A model generated the notes under the pieces. The model was not told the origin of the DNA, did no database searches, and was given only the letters and a program-made list of their open reading frames with translations. A DNA stretch of 64,000 nucleotides, taken from contig WGMC01000043.1 in the NCBI GenBank assembly GCA_016125265.1, positions 1 to 64,000 on the forward strand, in the 5' to 3' direction. Source of the stretch: Planctomycetaceae bacterium (GTDB lineage Bacteria; Planctomycetota; UBA1135; GCA-002686595). Positions 1-7,036 of the stretch are shown here, piece after piece. The position numbers and the translations under genes were made by a program. Position 1 is the stretch's first letter; each line of letters starts with the position of its first letter.

Positions 1-20
1 ACCCCGGCCGAGTTCGCCGA

Positions 21-71
21 GGGGTGTGCGCCCTCCGGCTCCGCTACGCTCCACCTGCGGGCGCACACCCC
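21..71. repeat. Inverted repeat at the window edge
   Basis: Two perfectly complementary 13-bp arms lie at 21-33 and 59-71, separated by 25 bases. The left arm reads GGGGTGTGCGCCC. The hairpin sits exactly where the N-terminus of the following nuclease gene should be, so it is probably intergenic-type repeat DNA joined to a broken gene. It lacks a T-run, so it is not an obvious terminator. Confidence 0.7.
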
Positions 72-1030
72 CGCACCTGACCAACCCCAACAACCCGTTC
101 CACTCTCATAGCGACTGGACCAAGGATCGGGGTCACGTCACCGAGGCCAAGCCGAAGAAGCTCATCAACCACGCCAGCCAGATCTGGCCGTTCGCCCACG
201 ACATGCGGAAGGGCGATTGGATCGTGCTCCCGCTCAAAATCCAACGCGCGATCCAGATCGGGGAGCTGACTGGGGATTACACCTTCGAGCCGGGCGGCCC
301 TTCTCCGTTCTTCCACTGGCGCGCCGTGAAGTGGATCGGCGAGGCGATCCCGCGCAGTCACTTCGGCAAGGACCTGCTCAACACCTTCGGCGCCTTCATG
401 ACCATCTGCCGCGTTCAGAAGAACGACGCGGAGGTGAGGTTGAAGGCGATGGGCAAGAACGGCTGGCAACCGGAATCCGTCGCTCAGGTGCTGGCGCCGA
501 GCGTGCAGACGGCCGGGTCCGACGAACCCGTCGACCTCGACCTGGAGGAACGGGCGCGCGACGGCATCGCGCGTCTGATCCTCAGCCGATTCAAGGGCAA
601 CGATCTCACGCGGCTGGTCGAGGGCATCTTGCGCGCGCAGGGTTACACCACCTGGCGCAGTCCGGCCGGCGCCGACGGTGGCGCCGACATCCTGGCCGGC
701 GCGGGCCCACTCGGTTTCGGTTCGCCCCGACTGGTGGTCGAGGTGAAGTCCGAACAGACCCCGATCGATCGCCCGACCGTGGACAAGCTGCTCGGCTCGG
801 TCAGCAAGTTCGGTGCGAACGAGGGACTCTTCGTCTCCTGGAGCGGCTTCAAGAACAACGTCCAGAAGGAACTCGCCGGCAGCTTCTTCCGCGTCCGGTT
901 GTGGTCCCAGACGGAGTTGCTCGACGCGCTGTACGAGGTGTACGACAAGCTCGACCCAGACCTGCGCGCCGAGCTCCCGTTGAAACAGGTCTGGACGGTG
1001 GCGCTGGCCGACGAGGACGACGATGGATGA
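26..1030 (+). CDS. Mrr-like restriction endonuclease, N-terminally truncated
   Basis: This looks like a PD-(D/E)xK nuclease of the Mrr-cat type. The nuclease core is visible near the C-terminus: G-A-D-G-G-A-D with D221, followed by E239-V-K241 (numbering from the GTG at 26), the usual metal-binding D...ExK set. The middle part (INHASQIWPFAHDM, GDWIVLPLK, ITGDY-like strand) matches the N-terminal module of this family. From memory, homologues carry about 50 more residues at the start, with a W-x-V-R-A-G strand and an IGW motif; here that stretch is replaced by a low-complexity translation of a DNA hairpin (21-71). The frame stays open to base 2, so the true start is unknown and the gene may be broken. 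Its stop overlaps the next gene by 8 bases, so it is the first gene of a coupled three-gene operon. A role in restriction of foreign DNA is inference. Confidence 0.7.
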   Translation: MRPPAPLRSTCGRTPPHLTNPNNPFHSHSDWTKDRGHVTEAKPKKLINHASQIWPFAHDMRKGDWIVLPLKIQRAIQIGELTGDYTFEPGGPSPFFHWRAVKWIGEAIPRSHFGKDLLNTFGAFMTICRVQKNDAEVRLKAMGKNGWQPESVAQVLAPSVQTAGSDEPVDLDLEERARDGIARLILSRFKGNDLTRLVEGILRAQGYTTWRSPAGADGGADILAGAGPLGFGSPRLVVEVKSEQTPIDRPTVDKLLGSVSKFGANEGLFVSWSGFKNNVQKELAGSFFRVRLWSQTELLDALYEVYDKLDPDLRAELPLKQVWTVALADEDDDG

Positions 1031-1796
1031 GGCCATCGAACTGGGCAACTATCTGCCCCTCTCCTTCAAGAGTCCGAAGGAGCATGAGTACATCGAGTTC
1101 CTCTGGGACGCCTTTGAGACGAACTACACCCACGGCAAGTACCAGTTCGCGTTCCTCGCCTACCACATGCTCACGATGAGCTGCGTCTACTTCAACATCT
1201 GGCAGATCAAGCAGACGCGGCCCGGCGACTTCGAGAAGGGACTCATCGGCTTCGCGCGGGACGAGAAGGCGCTGCTCGAAGCTACCTCGCCCTTCGTGTT
1301 CAGCGCCGTGCCCGAGCGGACGATCCTGCGCTTTCTCAAGCTCATTGCCTGTGACAACGGCAAGATCGGCACGTACGCCAAGCTGGTGGACGACCGCAAC
1401 GAGTCCGCCCACCCCAACGGCAACATCTTCTACAGCACCCCGGACGCGCTGGATGCGAAGATCACGGCGATCCTGCGTGTGGTGGAGGAGATCCAGACCC
1501 ACTCCAAGCCGGTCATCGGGCAGTGCTACCGGGACTTCCTGCTCCAAAACCACGACCCAGAAGAGCGCGAGTACCCCGACCCGGCCGACCAGATCCGCGA
1601 GGTACTCATCCACGGCAACTACATGTCCCGGCGCGACATCGACATCTGCCGCGAGCTCGATCTCGGTAGTCTTGGAGGCGAAGTCCTGACCGAGTCCGTG
1701 AGGTCGTTGCACAACGCACTTCTCAGCGAGCACGGGCCGGACGACGAACGCGCCCAAGCCGCGCCGCCGCCCTCTGCCGCCGGGGTGCCGCGATGA
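1023..1796 (+). CDS. Uncharacterised protein in nuclease/ATPase operon
   Basis: This is a 257-residue protein that I do not recognise. It is soluble, with no signal peptide or membrane segment, rich in aromatic residues in its first half (YIEFLWDAF, FAFLAYHML) and has a short low-complexity Ala/Pro tail. The motif DDRNESAHPNG near residue 140 resembles the R-N-x-x-A-H pattern of HEPN-like or abortive-infection proteins, but the match is weak. It overlaps the upstream nuclease gene by 8 bases and the downstream ATPase gene by 4 (GATGAG junction). The three proteins are therefore probably made together and may act as one system. The operon position suggests an adaptor or regulator for the ATPase, but nothing in the sequence proves it. 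Confidence 0.8.
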   Translation: MDEAIELGNYLPLSFKSPKEHEYIEFLWDAFETNYTHGKYQFAFLAYHMLTMSCVYFNIWQIKQTRPGDFEKGLIGFARDEKALLEATSPFVFSAVPERTILRFLKLIACDNGKIGTYAKLVDDRNESAHPNGNIFYSTPDALDAKITAILRVVEEIQTHSKPVIGQCYRDFLLQNHDPEEREYPDPADQIREVLIHGNYMSRRDIDICRELDLGSLGGEVLTESVRSLHNALLSEHGPDDERAQAAPPPSAAGVPR

Positions 1797-4387
1797 GCGT
1801 TCTCGAAGAACTCCTGAAATGGTCCCAGGAGCGGCCGTCCTGGCAGCGCGATGCGCTTCGCCGCCTCGTCCAGAACGGCGATCTCTCGGACGACGACCTT
1901 CATACGCTCACTGAGATCTGCAAGAGCGCCCACGGCCTTGCCGACGAACAGGACATCGTGCCCTTGGGGAAAGAACACGTGCCCGACGCAGGGACCGGAG
2001 CCGCGCCTGTCTCGCTCCAATCCATTTCGCACCATCGCGGCGTGAATGCGCTCGCGGAAGATCAGACGCTGCGGTTCTCGCCCAAGCTGACGGTGGTGTA
2101 TGGCGACAACGCCGCCGGGAAGACCGGGTACATCCGCATCCTGAAAGGCGCCTGTCGCACGCGCGGACAGGAGAGAATCTTGGGCAACGTCGTGTCGGGG
2201 GCGGCGCCACCCACGCCCGTCGTGTCGATCAAGTACAAGGTTGGAACCGAACCGGACCCGCGGGAGTGGGCTGGGAACGGAGCGGACGACTTCATTTCCC
2301 GGGTGAGTGTCTTCGACACGCACTGCGCTGCCGTCTACCTCACAGAGAAGACCGATGTCGCGTTCCGGCCCTTCGGGCTTGACCTGTTCGACAAACTGGT
2401 GCGGGCCTGCAAGGCCGTTCGTGCCCAGCTCGAAAGAGAGCAGCGCGCACTGGCTTCGAGCGCGCTGGTCACGGTTCAGAACGAAGTTCCGCAGGGAACG
2501 GCGGTCGCAAAGCTGCTGGCGAGCATCACGTCGCTAACCAGGCCCGAGGCCGTGCAGACGCTTGCCCGTCTCTCGAAGGACGAGGAAGGCCGCCTGGCAC
2601 TCTTGGAGAAGTCGCTTCTGGACTTGCAGGCGAACGATCCGGAGAAGCTGACCCGGCAGCTAAGCCTTCGTGCTGGTCGTGTCCAGGCGTTGGCGCGGCA
2701 TCTCACGGCCGTTGAATTGGCGCTCTCGGCGGATGCAATCAAGGCCGTCTTCGATGCGCGAGGCGAAGTGCGCCGCAAGGCCGAGGCGGCCAAGAACCTC
2801 CGGACCGCTACATTTCCAGCGGAGATGCTGGACGGAACGGGTTCGGACCCGTGGACCGCCCTCTGGGAGGCGGCACGACACTTCTCGGACGAGGTCGCGT
2901 ATTCCGGCCAAGCGTTTCCAGTGGTCACAGAGGATGCACATTGCGTCCTGTGTCAGCAAAACCTTGATCACGAGACCTGCGAAAGACTCAAGCGGTTCGA
3001 AGCGTTCGTCACTTCGACTTCGGAGCAGGAGCTCCAGCAGGCCCGCGATATCTTGACGAACCGGCGGGCCGGCTTCGTCGAACTCAAGTTGACGACCGAA
3101 GCCACCGAGGAGGCGGTCAAGGAGATCCGCATCGAGCACGCAGCGGTCGCGGACGCTGTCACGGAAGCGCTCGCCACGAACGAACGTCGTCGCAAGGCCG
3201 TCTTGCTCGCCCTCGCCGAGGAGAAGGATCACGACGCAGACTGTCCGGCGCTGGAGACGGTCACCGAGGATGTGGACGCGGTCGCAGCACAGATCGCGGA
3301 GCGGATTGAGACCCTGCGCACAAGCGCCACCGACGATACCAGGAAGCGCATGACCGAGGAGGTGTTGGAGCTTCGTGCCCGGAAGCTGCTCGCGAAACAC
3401 GAGCAAGTCGTGCTCGATGAGATCGAGCGGAAGAAGAAGCATGCGGCCTACGGGCTGTGCATCGACGAAACGAAGACCCAGGCGATCACGCAGAAGAGTA
3501 CGGCCGTCACGAAGGCGGCCGTGTCCCAGAGACTCAAGAAGGGGTTTCGGGATGAACTCAAGAGTCTCGCCTTCCGCCATGCCGAAGTCGAACTGACGGA
3601 AGCGGGTGGATCGGAGGGCGTGCTTTACCACAAGCTGATCCTGACCCGCGCGCCGGGCGTTGAGCTGCCCAGAGTCGTCAGCGAAGGCGAACAGCGTTGC
3701 CTCTCCATCGCGGCGTTCTTCGCTGAACTGAGCACCGCGGACGATCATTCGGGCATCGTCTTCGACGACCCCGTCTCGTCACTCGACTACAAGTGGCGCG
3801 AGGGCGTGGCGCGGCGGCTGGTGCACGAAGCCAAGACTCGGCAGGTCATCGTGTTCACCCACGACGTGGTCTTCCTCCTGCTGCTCAAGCAGTTCGCCGA
3901 GGAACTGGGAGTTGAACAGCTAGACCAGCACATCCGGCATCTGTCGAAGGGGGCGGGCGTGTGCGCAGAGGAGCTGCCGTGGGTCGCCCTCAAGGTCGCC
4001 AAGCGCATCGGCCATCTCAAGAAGCTCTTTCAGGATGCGGAAAAGCTGCATCGGGACGGTCATCAATCGGTCTACGAGCGCGAAGCCAGCGTCATCTACG
4101 GCTATCTGCGTGAGGCATGGGAACGCGGGCTCGAGGAGGTGCTTCTTGGGGGCGTGGTCGAGCGGTATCGACCTGGCGTTCAGACGCAGCAGATCGGCAG
4201 GATTGCGGACATTACAACGGAAGACTGCCGGACCGTGGAGACCGCCATGACAAAATGCTCCAGGTGGCTCCCCGGCCATGACCAGGCCGCCGCGGCGCGA
4301 GCGGACATCCCTGATCCCGACGCTCTCGGGGCCGATATCGAGACCCTTGAACACTGGGTGCACGGTATCCGCAAACGTCGTGGATGA
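1793..4387 (+). CDS. RloC/PrrC-like AAA_13 ATPase, possible anticodon nuclease
   Basis: This 864-residue protein is an ABC/SMC-type ATPase of the AAA_13 class. Walker A is GDNAAGKT at 104-111. A C-V-L-C pair at 384-387 sits in the middle of a long helical region, as in the zinc hooks of Rad50 and RloC. An ABC-signature-like VSEGEQRCL precedes Walker B (GIVFDDP, D658-D659) and the D-loop (SSLD), and the switch histidine is H690. The C-terminal 100 residues form a separate domain with R773-x3-E777 and a later H829-D. RloC and PrrC use an Arg-x3-Glu...His triad to cut tRNA anticodons, so this is a candidate tRNA nuclease, but the spacing to the histidine is longer than in PrrC. It is the last gene of the operon, and an integron attC site begins 24 bases after its stop. 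Abortive defence is the likeliest role. Confidence 0.88.
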   Translation: MSVLEELLKWSQERPSWQRDALRRLVQNGDLSDDDLHTLTEICKSAHGLADEQDIVPLGKEHVPDAGTGAAPVSLQSISHHRGVNALAEDQTLRFSPKLTVVYGDNAAGKTGYIRILKGACRTRGQERILGNVVSGAAPPTPVVSIKYKVGTEPDPREWAGNGADDFISRVSVFDTHCAAVYLTEKTDVAFRPFGLDLFDKLVRACKAVRAQLEREQRALASSALVTVQNEVPQGTAVAKLLASITSLTRPEAVQTLARLSKDEEGRLALLEKSLLDLQANDPEKLTRQLSLRAGRVQALARHLTAVELALSADAIKAVFDARGEVRRKAEAAKNLRTATFPAEMLDGTGSDPWTALWEAARHFSDEVAYSGQAFPVVTEDAHCVLCQQNLDHETCERLKRFEAFVTSTSEQELQQARDILTNRRAGFVELKLTTEATEEAVKEIRIEHAAVADAVTEALATNERRRKAVLLALAEEKDHDADCPALETVTEDVDAVAAQIAERIETLRTSATDDTRKRMTEEVLELRARKLLAKHEQVVLDEIERKKKHAAYGLCIDETKTQAITQKSTAVTKAAVSQRLKKGFRDELKSLAFRHAEVELTEAGGSEGVLYHKLILTRAPGVELPRVVSEGEQRCLSIAAFFAELSTADDHSGIVFDDPVSSLDYKWREGVARRLVHEAKTRQVIVFTHDVVFLLLLKQFAEELGVEQLDQHIRHLSKGAGVCAEELPWVALKVAKRIGHLKKLFQDAEKLHRDGHQSVYEREASVIYGYLREAWERGLEEVLLGGVVERYRPGVQTQQIGRIADITTEDCRTVETAMTKCSRWLPGHDQAAAARADIPDPDALGADIETLEHWVHGIRKRRG

Positions 4388-4410
4388 GTAGGCTCACATG
4401 ATTGAGCGCG

Positions 4411-4474
4411 GCATAACAACCGGTTGCAGCGGACGGTCCGCTACGCGGCCCGCCTCTGAACCGGGGCGTTAGGC
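4411..4474 (+). other. Integron attC recombination site 1
   Basis: The R'' box GCATAAC (4411-4417) and R' box GTTAGGC (4468-4474) are complementary at 6 of 7 positions. Inside them GGTTGCAG (4422-4429) pairs with CTGAACC (4455-4461) with one unpaired G, the extrahelical base typical of attC. The conserved TGCAGCGGAC block (4425-4434) recurs in the other two sites. Recombination would occur after the G at 4468. Confidence 0.85.
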
Positions 4475-4495
4475 GTGCAAAGAAGGAACCCCGAG

Positions 4496-4981
4496 ATGAA
4501 AGAACTCAGGCACATTCCGCGCGTGGGGGACAGGCAGGTGGCCTTCGGTGTGCGGCTTAGTCTTGACCTCCGAGGGTGTACCGTTTCAGTTGCTACAGCA
4601 CGCATCGAAGACGCAATCGATGCAGGATTCCGGGGTAAGACTACGATGGGAAGCCCCACGGAGAAGCAGATCGCGCTTGCTGCGCAGTTCGGATACGACA
4701 TTTCAGGCTTGAGCCGCAGAGAGGGCCACGCCGTGATCGACGATCTGATGACCGAGCTGAATCATGAGGCGATTCAAGATCAGGCGTTGGCTCCCGGTGT
4801 TACGGTGACGAACGTCCACGACAGCCTCGAAATGCCGCTGGTGATCTCCTCCATAAAACCCGACGGGACCGTGTACTTCTGCGGCGGCAACGGCAAGCGC
4901 GCCTGGGCTCGAAGCCTTCAGCGACGAGACGGCACGACGCCTGACCCGGTTGTGCAGCGGACCGGCTCCACCGGCCGCTGA
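4496..4981 (+). CDS. Integron cassette protein of unknown function
   Basis: This encodes a 161-residue protein that I do not recognise. The ATG at 4496 is chosen because AAGGAA lies 9 bases upstream; an in-frame ATA-less extension to 4475 would start inside the attC boundary. The N-terminal half is beta-rich and basic. The middle (S-P-T-E-K-Q-I-A-L-A-A-Q-F-G-Y-D-I) resembles the short helical T-x-x-Q-x-x-x-A-x-x-x-G-x-D segment found in many unrelated DNA-associated proteins. The C-terminal 15 residues are encoded by the attC site itself, a normal consequence of cassettes having little space after the gene. No signal peptide or membrane segment is present. The function is unknown. Confidence 0.75.
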   Translation: MKELRHIPRVGDRQVAFGVRLSLDLRGCTVSVATARIEDAIDAGFRGKTTMGSPTEKQIALAAQFGYDISGLSRREGHAVIDDLMTELNHEAIQDQALAPGVTVTNVHDSLEMPLVISSIKPDGTVYFCGGNGKRAWARSLQRRDGTTPDPVVQRTGSTGR

Positions 4982-4998
4982 TCGCCAAGACGTTGGGC
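4939..4998 (+). other. Integron attC recombination site 2
   Basis: R'' is GCCTGAC (4939-4945) and R' is GTTGGGC (4992-4998). The inner stem CAGCGG-A-CCGG (4955-4965) pairs with CCGGCCGCTG (4971-4980), leaving one unpaired A. The same TGCAGCGGAC core as site 1 lies at 4953-4962. The stop codon of the upstream cassette gene lies inside the site. Confidence 0.85.
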
Positions 4999-5025
4999 GC
5001 AGGGAGCGGCTTAGAGAAAGACCCG

Positions 5026-5877
5026 ATGGCACGTCGACGCAAAGAGCCTGGCCCGCCTGGGCAACCGGAAGTTGACCCGTCCACTGGCATCCGCCTCGTG
5101 GAAGAGCAAATCGGGAAGGGACGACAACTGCTGAAGTCCCGTCCTCTCGAACGTGATGCCTACGGGCAGTGGGAGCTAGTAACCCGGAACTACCTCGAGA
5201 AGGCGTTCGGTCGGAACTCTCCGAACGTGAGTAGCGTGACCGATGTAGGAAAGTACGGGGCTTTCCCGATGCGGGTAGACGAAGGATGGTGGGAAGCGCG
5301 CAGAGCGGCAAGCCTCACTACACAGCTCACCCGCCTTGAGGGCCTGATCGAGTTGCTGCAGACGGAGCAGCAACTGCAAGGAGCCGGGACTGTCTCCGGG
5401 GTACTGGCGAACGCACCCAAGGGCCATCGGATCTTCCTGGTGCACGGTCACGACGAGGCGGCAATCCAGGGGGTCGCGCGCTTTCTCGAGAAACTGGATC
5501 AAGAGGTAATCCTACTTCGCGAGCAACCCAATCGTGGCCGGACGATAATCGAAAAGTTCGAAGACTACAGCGACGTAGGGTTCGCAGTCGTACTTCTCAC
5601 CGGCGACGATCGTGGTGGGTTGGCATCAAACGATCAACTCCATCCCCGTGCGCGACAGAACGTGATCCTCGAACTTGGGTTCTTCCTCGGCAGGCTTGGG
5701 CGGTCCCGCGTCTGCGCCCTGTTTGTGGACGGCGTCGAGATACCTTCCGACTATTCGGGAGTACTCTACGTCAAGCTTGATGCCGAGGGCGGCTGGCGGC
5801 TGCAATTGGCCAAGGAACTGAAGGCCGCCGGGCTTCCTGTGGATATGAACAAGGCACTGCGAGTCCACGGCGTCTAA
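5026..5877 (+). CDS. TIR-like nucleotide-binding (Cap12-type) cassette protein
   Basis: This is a 283-residue protein whose C-terminal half is the TIR-like domain described for predicted nucleotide-binding proteins and CBASS/Pycsar TIR effectors (Pfam PF10137). The domain opens with R-I-F-L-V-H-G-H-D-E (135-144). It then has the R-T-I-I-E-K-F-E helix with the expected catalytic glutamate E176, and the D-D-R-G-G and NVILELGFFLGRLGR segments typical of the family. Related TIR domains degrade NAD+. Residues 1-125 form an unknown sensor-like part with a short helical stretch. The ATG at 5026 is preceded by AGAAAG. The stop TAA is part of the R'' box of attC3. No cyclase is nearby, so if it is a defence effector it must act alone or be fed by a distant partner. 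Confidence 0.88.
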   Translation: MARRRKEPGPPGQPEVDPSTGIRLVEEQIGKGRQLLKSRPLERDAYGQWELVTRNYLEKAFGRNSPNVSSVTDVGKYGAFPMRVDEGWWEARRAASLTTQLTRLEGLIELLQTEQQLQGAGTVSGVLANAPKGHRIFLVHGHDEAAIQGVARFLEKLDQEVILLREQPNRGRTIIEKFEDYSDVGFAVVLLTGDDRGGLASNDQLHPRARQNVILELGFFLGRLGRSRVCALFVDGVEIPSDYSGVLYVKLDAEGGWRLQLAKELKAAGLPVDMNKALRVHGV

Positions 5878-5931
5878 CAGCGGCATGCAGTGGACGGCGC
5901 TGCGCGTCGCCGCCGATGCTGGGCGTTGGAC
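5872..5931 (+). other. Integron attC recombination site 3 (array end)
   Basis: R'' is GTCTAAC (5872-5878) and R' is GTTGGAC (5925-5931), complementary at 6 of 7 positions. The arms GGACGGCG (5892-5899) and CGCCGCC (5909-5915) form the inner stem. The TGCAGTGGAC core (5886-5895) matches the other two sites with one change. After this site the sequence returns to chromosomal composition. Confidence 0.84.
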
Positions 5932-5970
5932 CTCCCCGCTGCGGTCCAGAAACTCGTAAAGCCCTCCCGG

Positions 5971-6825
5971 TCAGCGCTTCGCGGTGGGGCGGGAGCGCAG
6001 TTCTAGCCATAGGGCGATCGGGCCTACGGTGGCTAGGGCGAAGAAGGCGGGGGCGGCGCGGATGCCGTCGGGCATCCAGGGGGATTCGTTGGACATACGC
6101 AGGGCGCATTCGACGGAGGCGATGATCAGGGCTACTAGGACGCGGCCGCGGCGCGTGGAGACTGTGGTGCGCGGGTCCGTGATCATGAAGAAGATGAAGA
6201 GCTGGTACATCGGGCCCGTCAGGGGCGCGATTTCGGTCCAGTAGGGGTCGCCGCTGATCAGGCTGCGCAGGTAGCCGAAGGCGAAGAAGGCGGCGATGTA
6301 GGTTGCGGTGACGTGCAGGATCTTGGCGCGGGAGGCGATAAGCAGGCCTAGGGTCCAGATGACGAGGACCGGCACCAGGTTGTTGTTCCACTGGGTCGAG
6401 AGCACCGCGAACTTGGCGGGGGCGATCAGCAGGAGGAGGCTGATGCCGAAGTTGGTCGGGTTCCAGAGGTGGCGGCCCTTGTAGACGAGGGCGTACTTGC
6501 TGGCGATCGAGATGGCCGCGGCCAGGGCGAAGGGCCACACCAGGCCCTGCTGGGGGTTGGTCAGGATCGTGACGCTGATCCCGCTGACGTACGCGCTCTG
6601 CACGTTGATCAGGTGGCCGCGCACCAGCAGCGAAAACACCGACTCGGTCAGCATGGCCGTGCCGAGGGCCACGGCGAACACCACGGGGCTCGCGATCGCG
6701 CCGAGGTAGGTGGCGACGAGCACCACGACAGTGATCAGCATCGTGATGAGCCACTTGGGCTCACCCAGGAAGCGCAGGCGATCGAGGGGCGACGGGCGCG
6801 GGAGGGCCAGGCTGGGGCTCGACAT
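5971..6825 (-). CDS. UnbU-like / NqrB-RnfD family membrane protein
   Basis: This 284-residue protein has about eight hydrophobic segments and belongs to the NQR2/RnfD/RnfE superfamily, whose classical members bind flavin or ubiquinone in Na+-translocating redox complexes. The G-R-H-L-W-N-P-T-N-F-G-I motif in the middle matches the H-x-x-N-P-T-N-x-x-I/L loop of stand-alone members. No other rnf or nqr genes are present. It lies downstream of an UnbV/ASPIC gene on the same strand; the same partnership, UnbU with UnbV, is known from enediyne gene clusters and also occurs outside them. A redox or ion-transport role coupled to the secreted UnbV-like protein is possible but unproven. The last gene of the integron array converges on its 3' end. 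Confidence 0.82.
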   Translation of the reverse strand: MSSPSLALPRPSPLDRLRFLGEPKWLITMLITVVVLVATYLGAIASPVVFAVALGTAMLTESVFSLLVRGHLINVQSAYVSGISVTILTNPQQGLVWPFALAAAISIASKYALVYKGRHLWNPTNFGISLLLLIAPAKFAVLSTQWNNNLVPVLVIWTLGLLIASRAKILHVTATYIAAFFAFGYLRSLISGDPYWTEIAPLTGPMYQLFIFFMITDPRTTVSTRRGRVLVALIIASVECALRMSNESPWMPDGIRAAPAFFALATVGPIALWLELRSRPTAKR

Positions 6826-6942
6826 GGGGTGGTGGGGGCGGTGCTTGGGAGCGCTGGCTCGGGATCGGGTCAGGGCTTAGATCGTGTGGGCGGAGCGCAC
6901 GTGCCGCCGGCGCTGGCTGTGTGGCCTAGAGCGCCCTGTGCG

Positions 6943-7032
6943 GCCGGTGTGCTCGGTGTGCGCGGTGCGGGCGGTGTACCTGGTGCGGCCGGTGCGCCTG
7001 GTGCGGCCATTGCGGCCGGCGCTGCCGGTGCG
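6943..7032. repeat. Ten-unit 9-bp tandem repeat
   Basis: Ten consecutive 9-base units close to GCCGGTGCG fill the gap between the UnbV-like stop codon and the UnbU-like start. The unit length is three codons, so the minus strand could encode a G-x-P-like tripeptide repeat. However, the stop codon at 7037-7039 separates it from the UnbV frame. Confidence 0.8.
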
Positions 7033-7036
7033 CCCG

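Larger units (their letters stand above)
4469..5925 (+). mobile_element. Two integron gene cassettes between three attC sites
   Basis: Cassette one runs from the 4468/4469 crossover point to 4992 and cassette two from 4993 to 5925; each holds one gene in the same direction followed by its own attC. Base composition is clearly less GC-rich than the chromosome, with codons such as ATA, CTA and TTA. No intI or attI lies in the window, and the array ends directly against the chromosomal UnbU-like gene. The nuclease/ATPase operon to the left also ends in an attC and may be the downstream part of a further, very large cassette. Confidence 0.82.

Noticed and set aside
1..90. The hairpin at the left edge was tested as a fourth attC site upstream of the nuclease operon.
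   Set aside because: The order of AAC and GTT boxes is wrong for either strand and the R''/R' boxes are missing; it is a simple inverted repeat.
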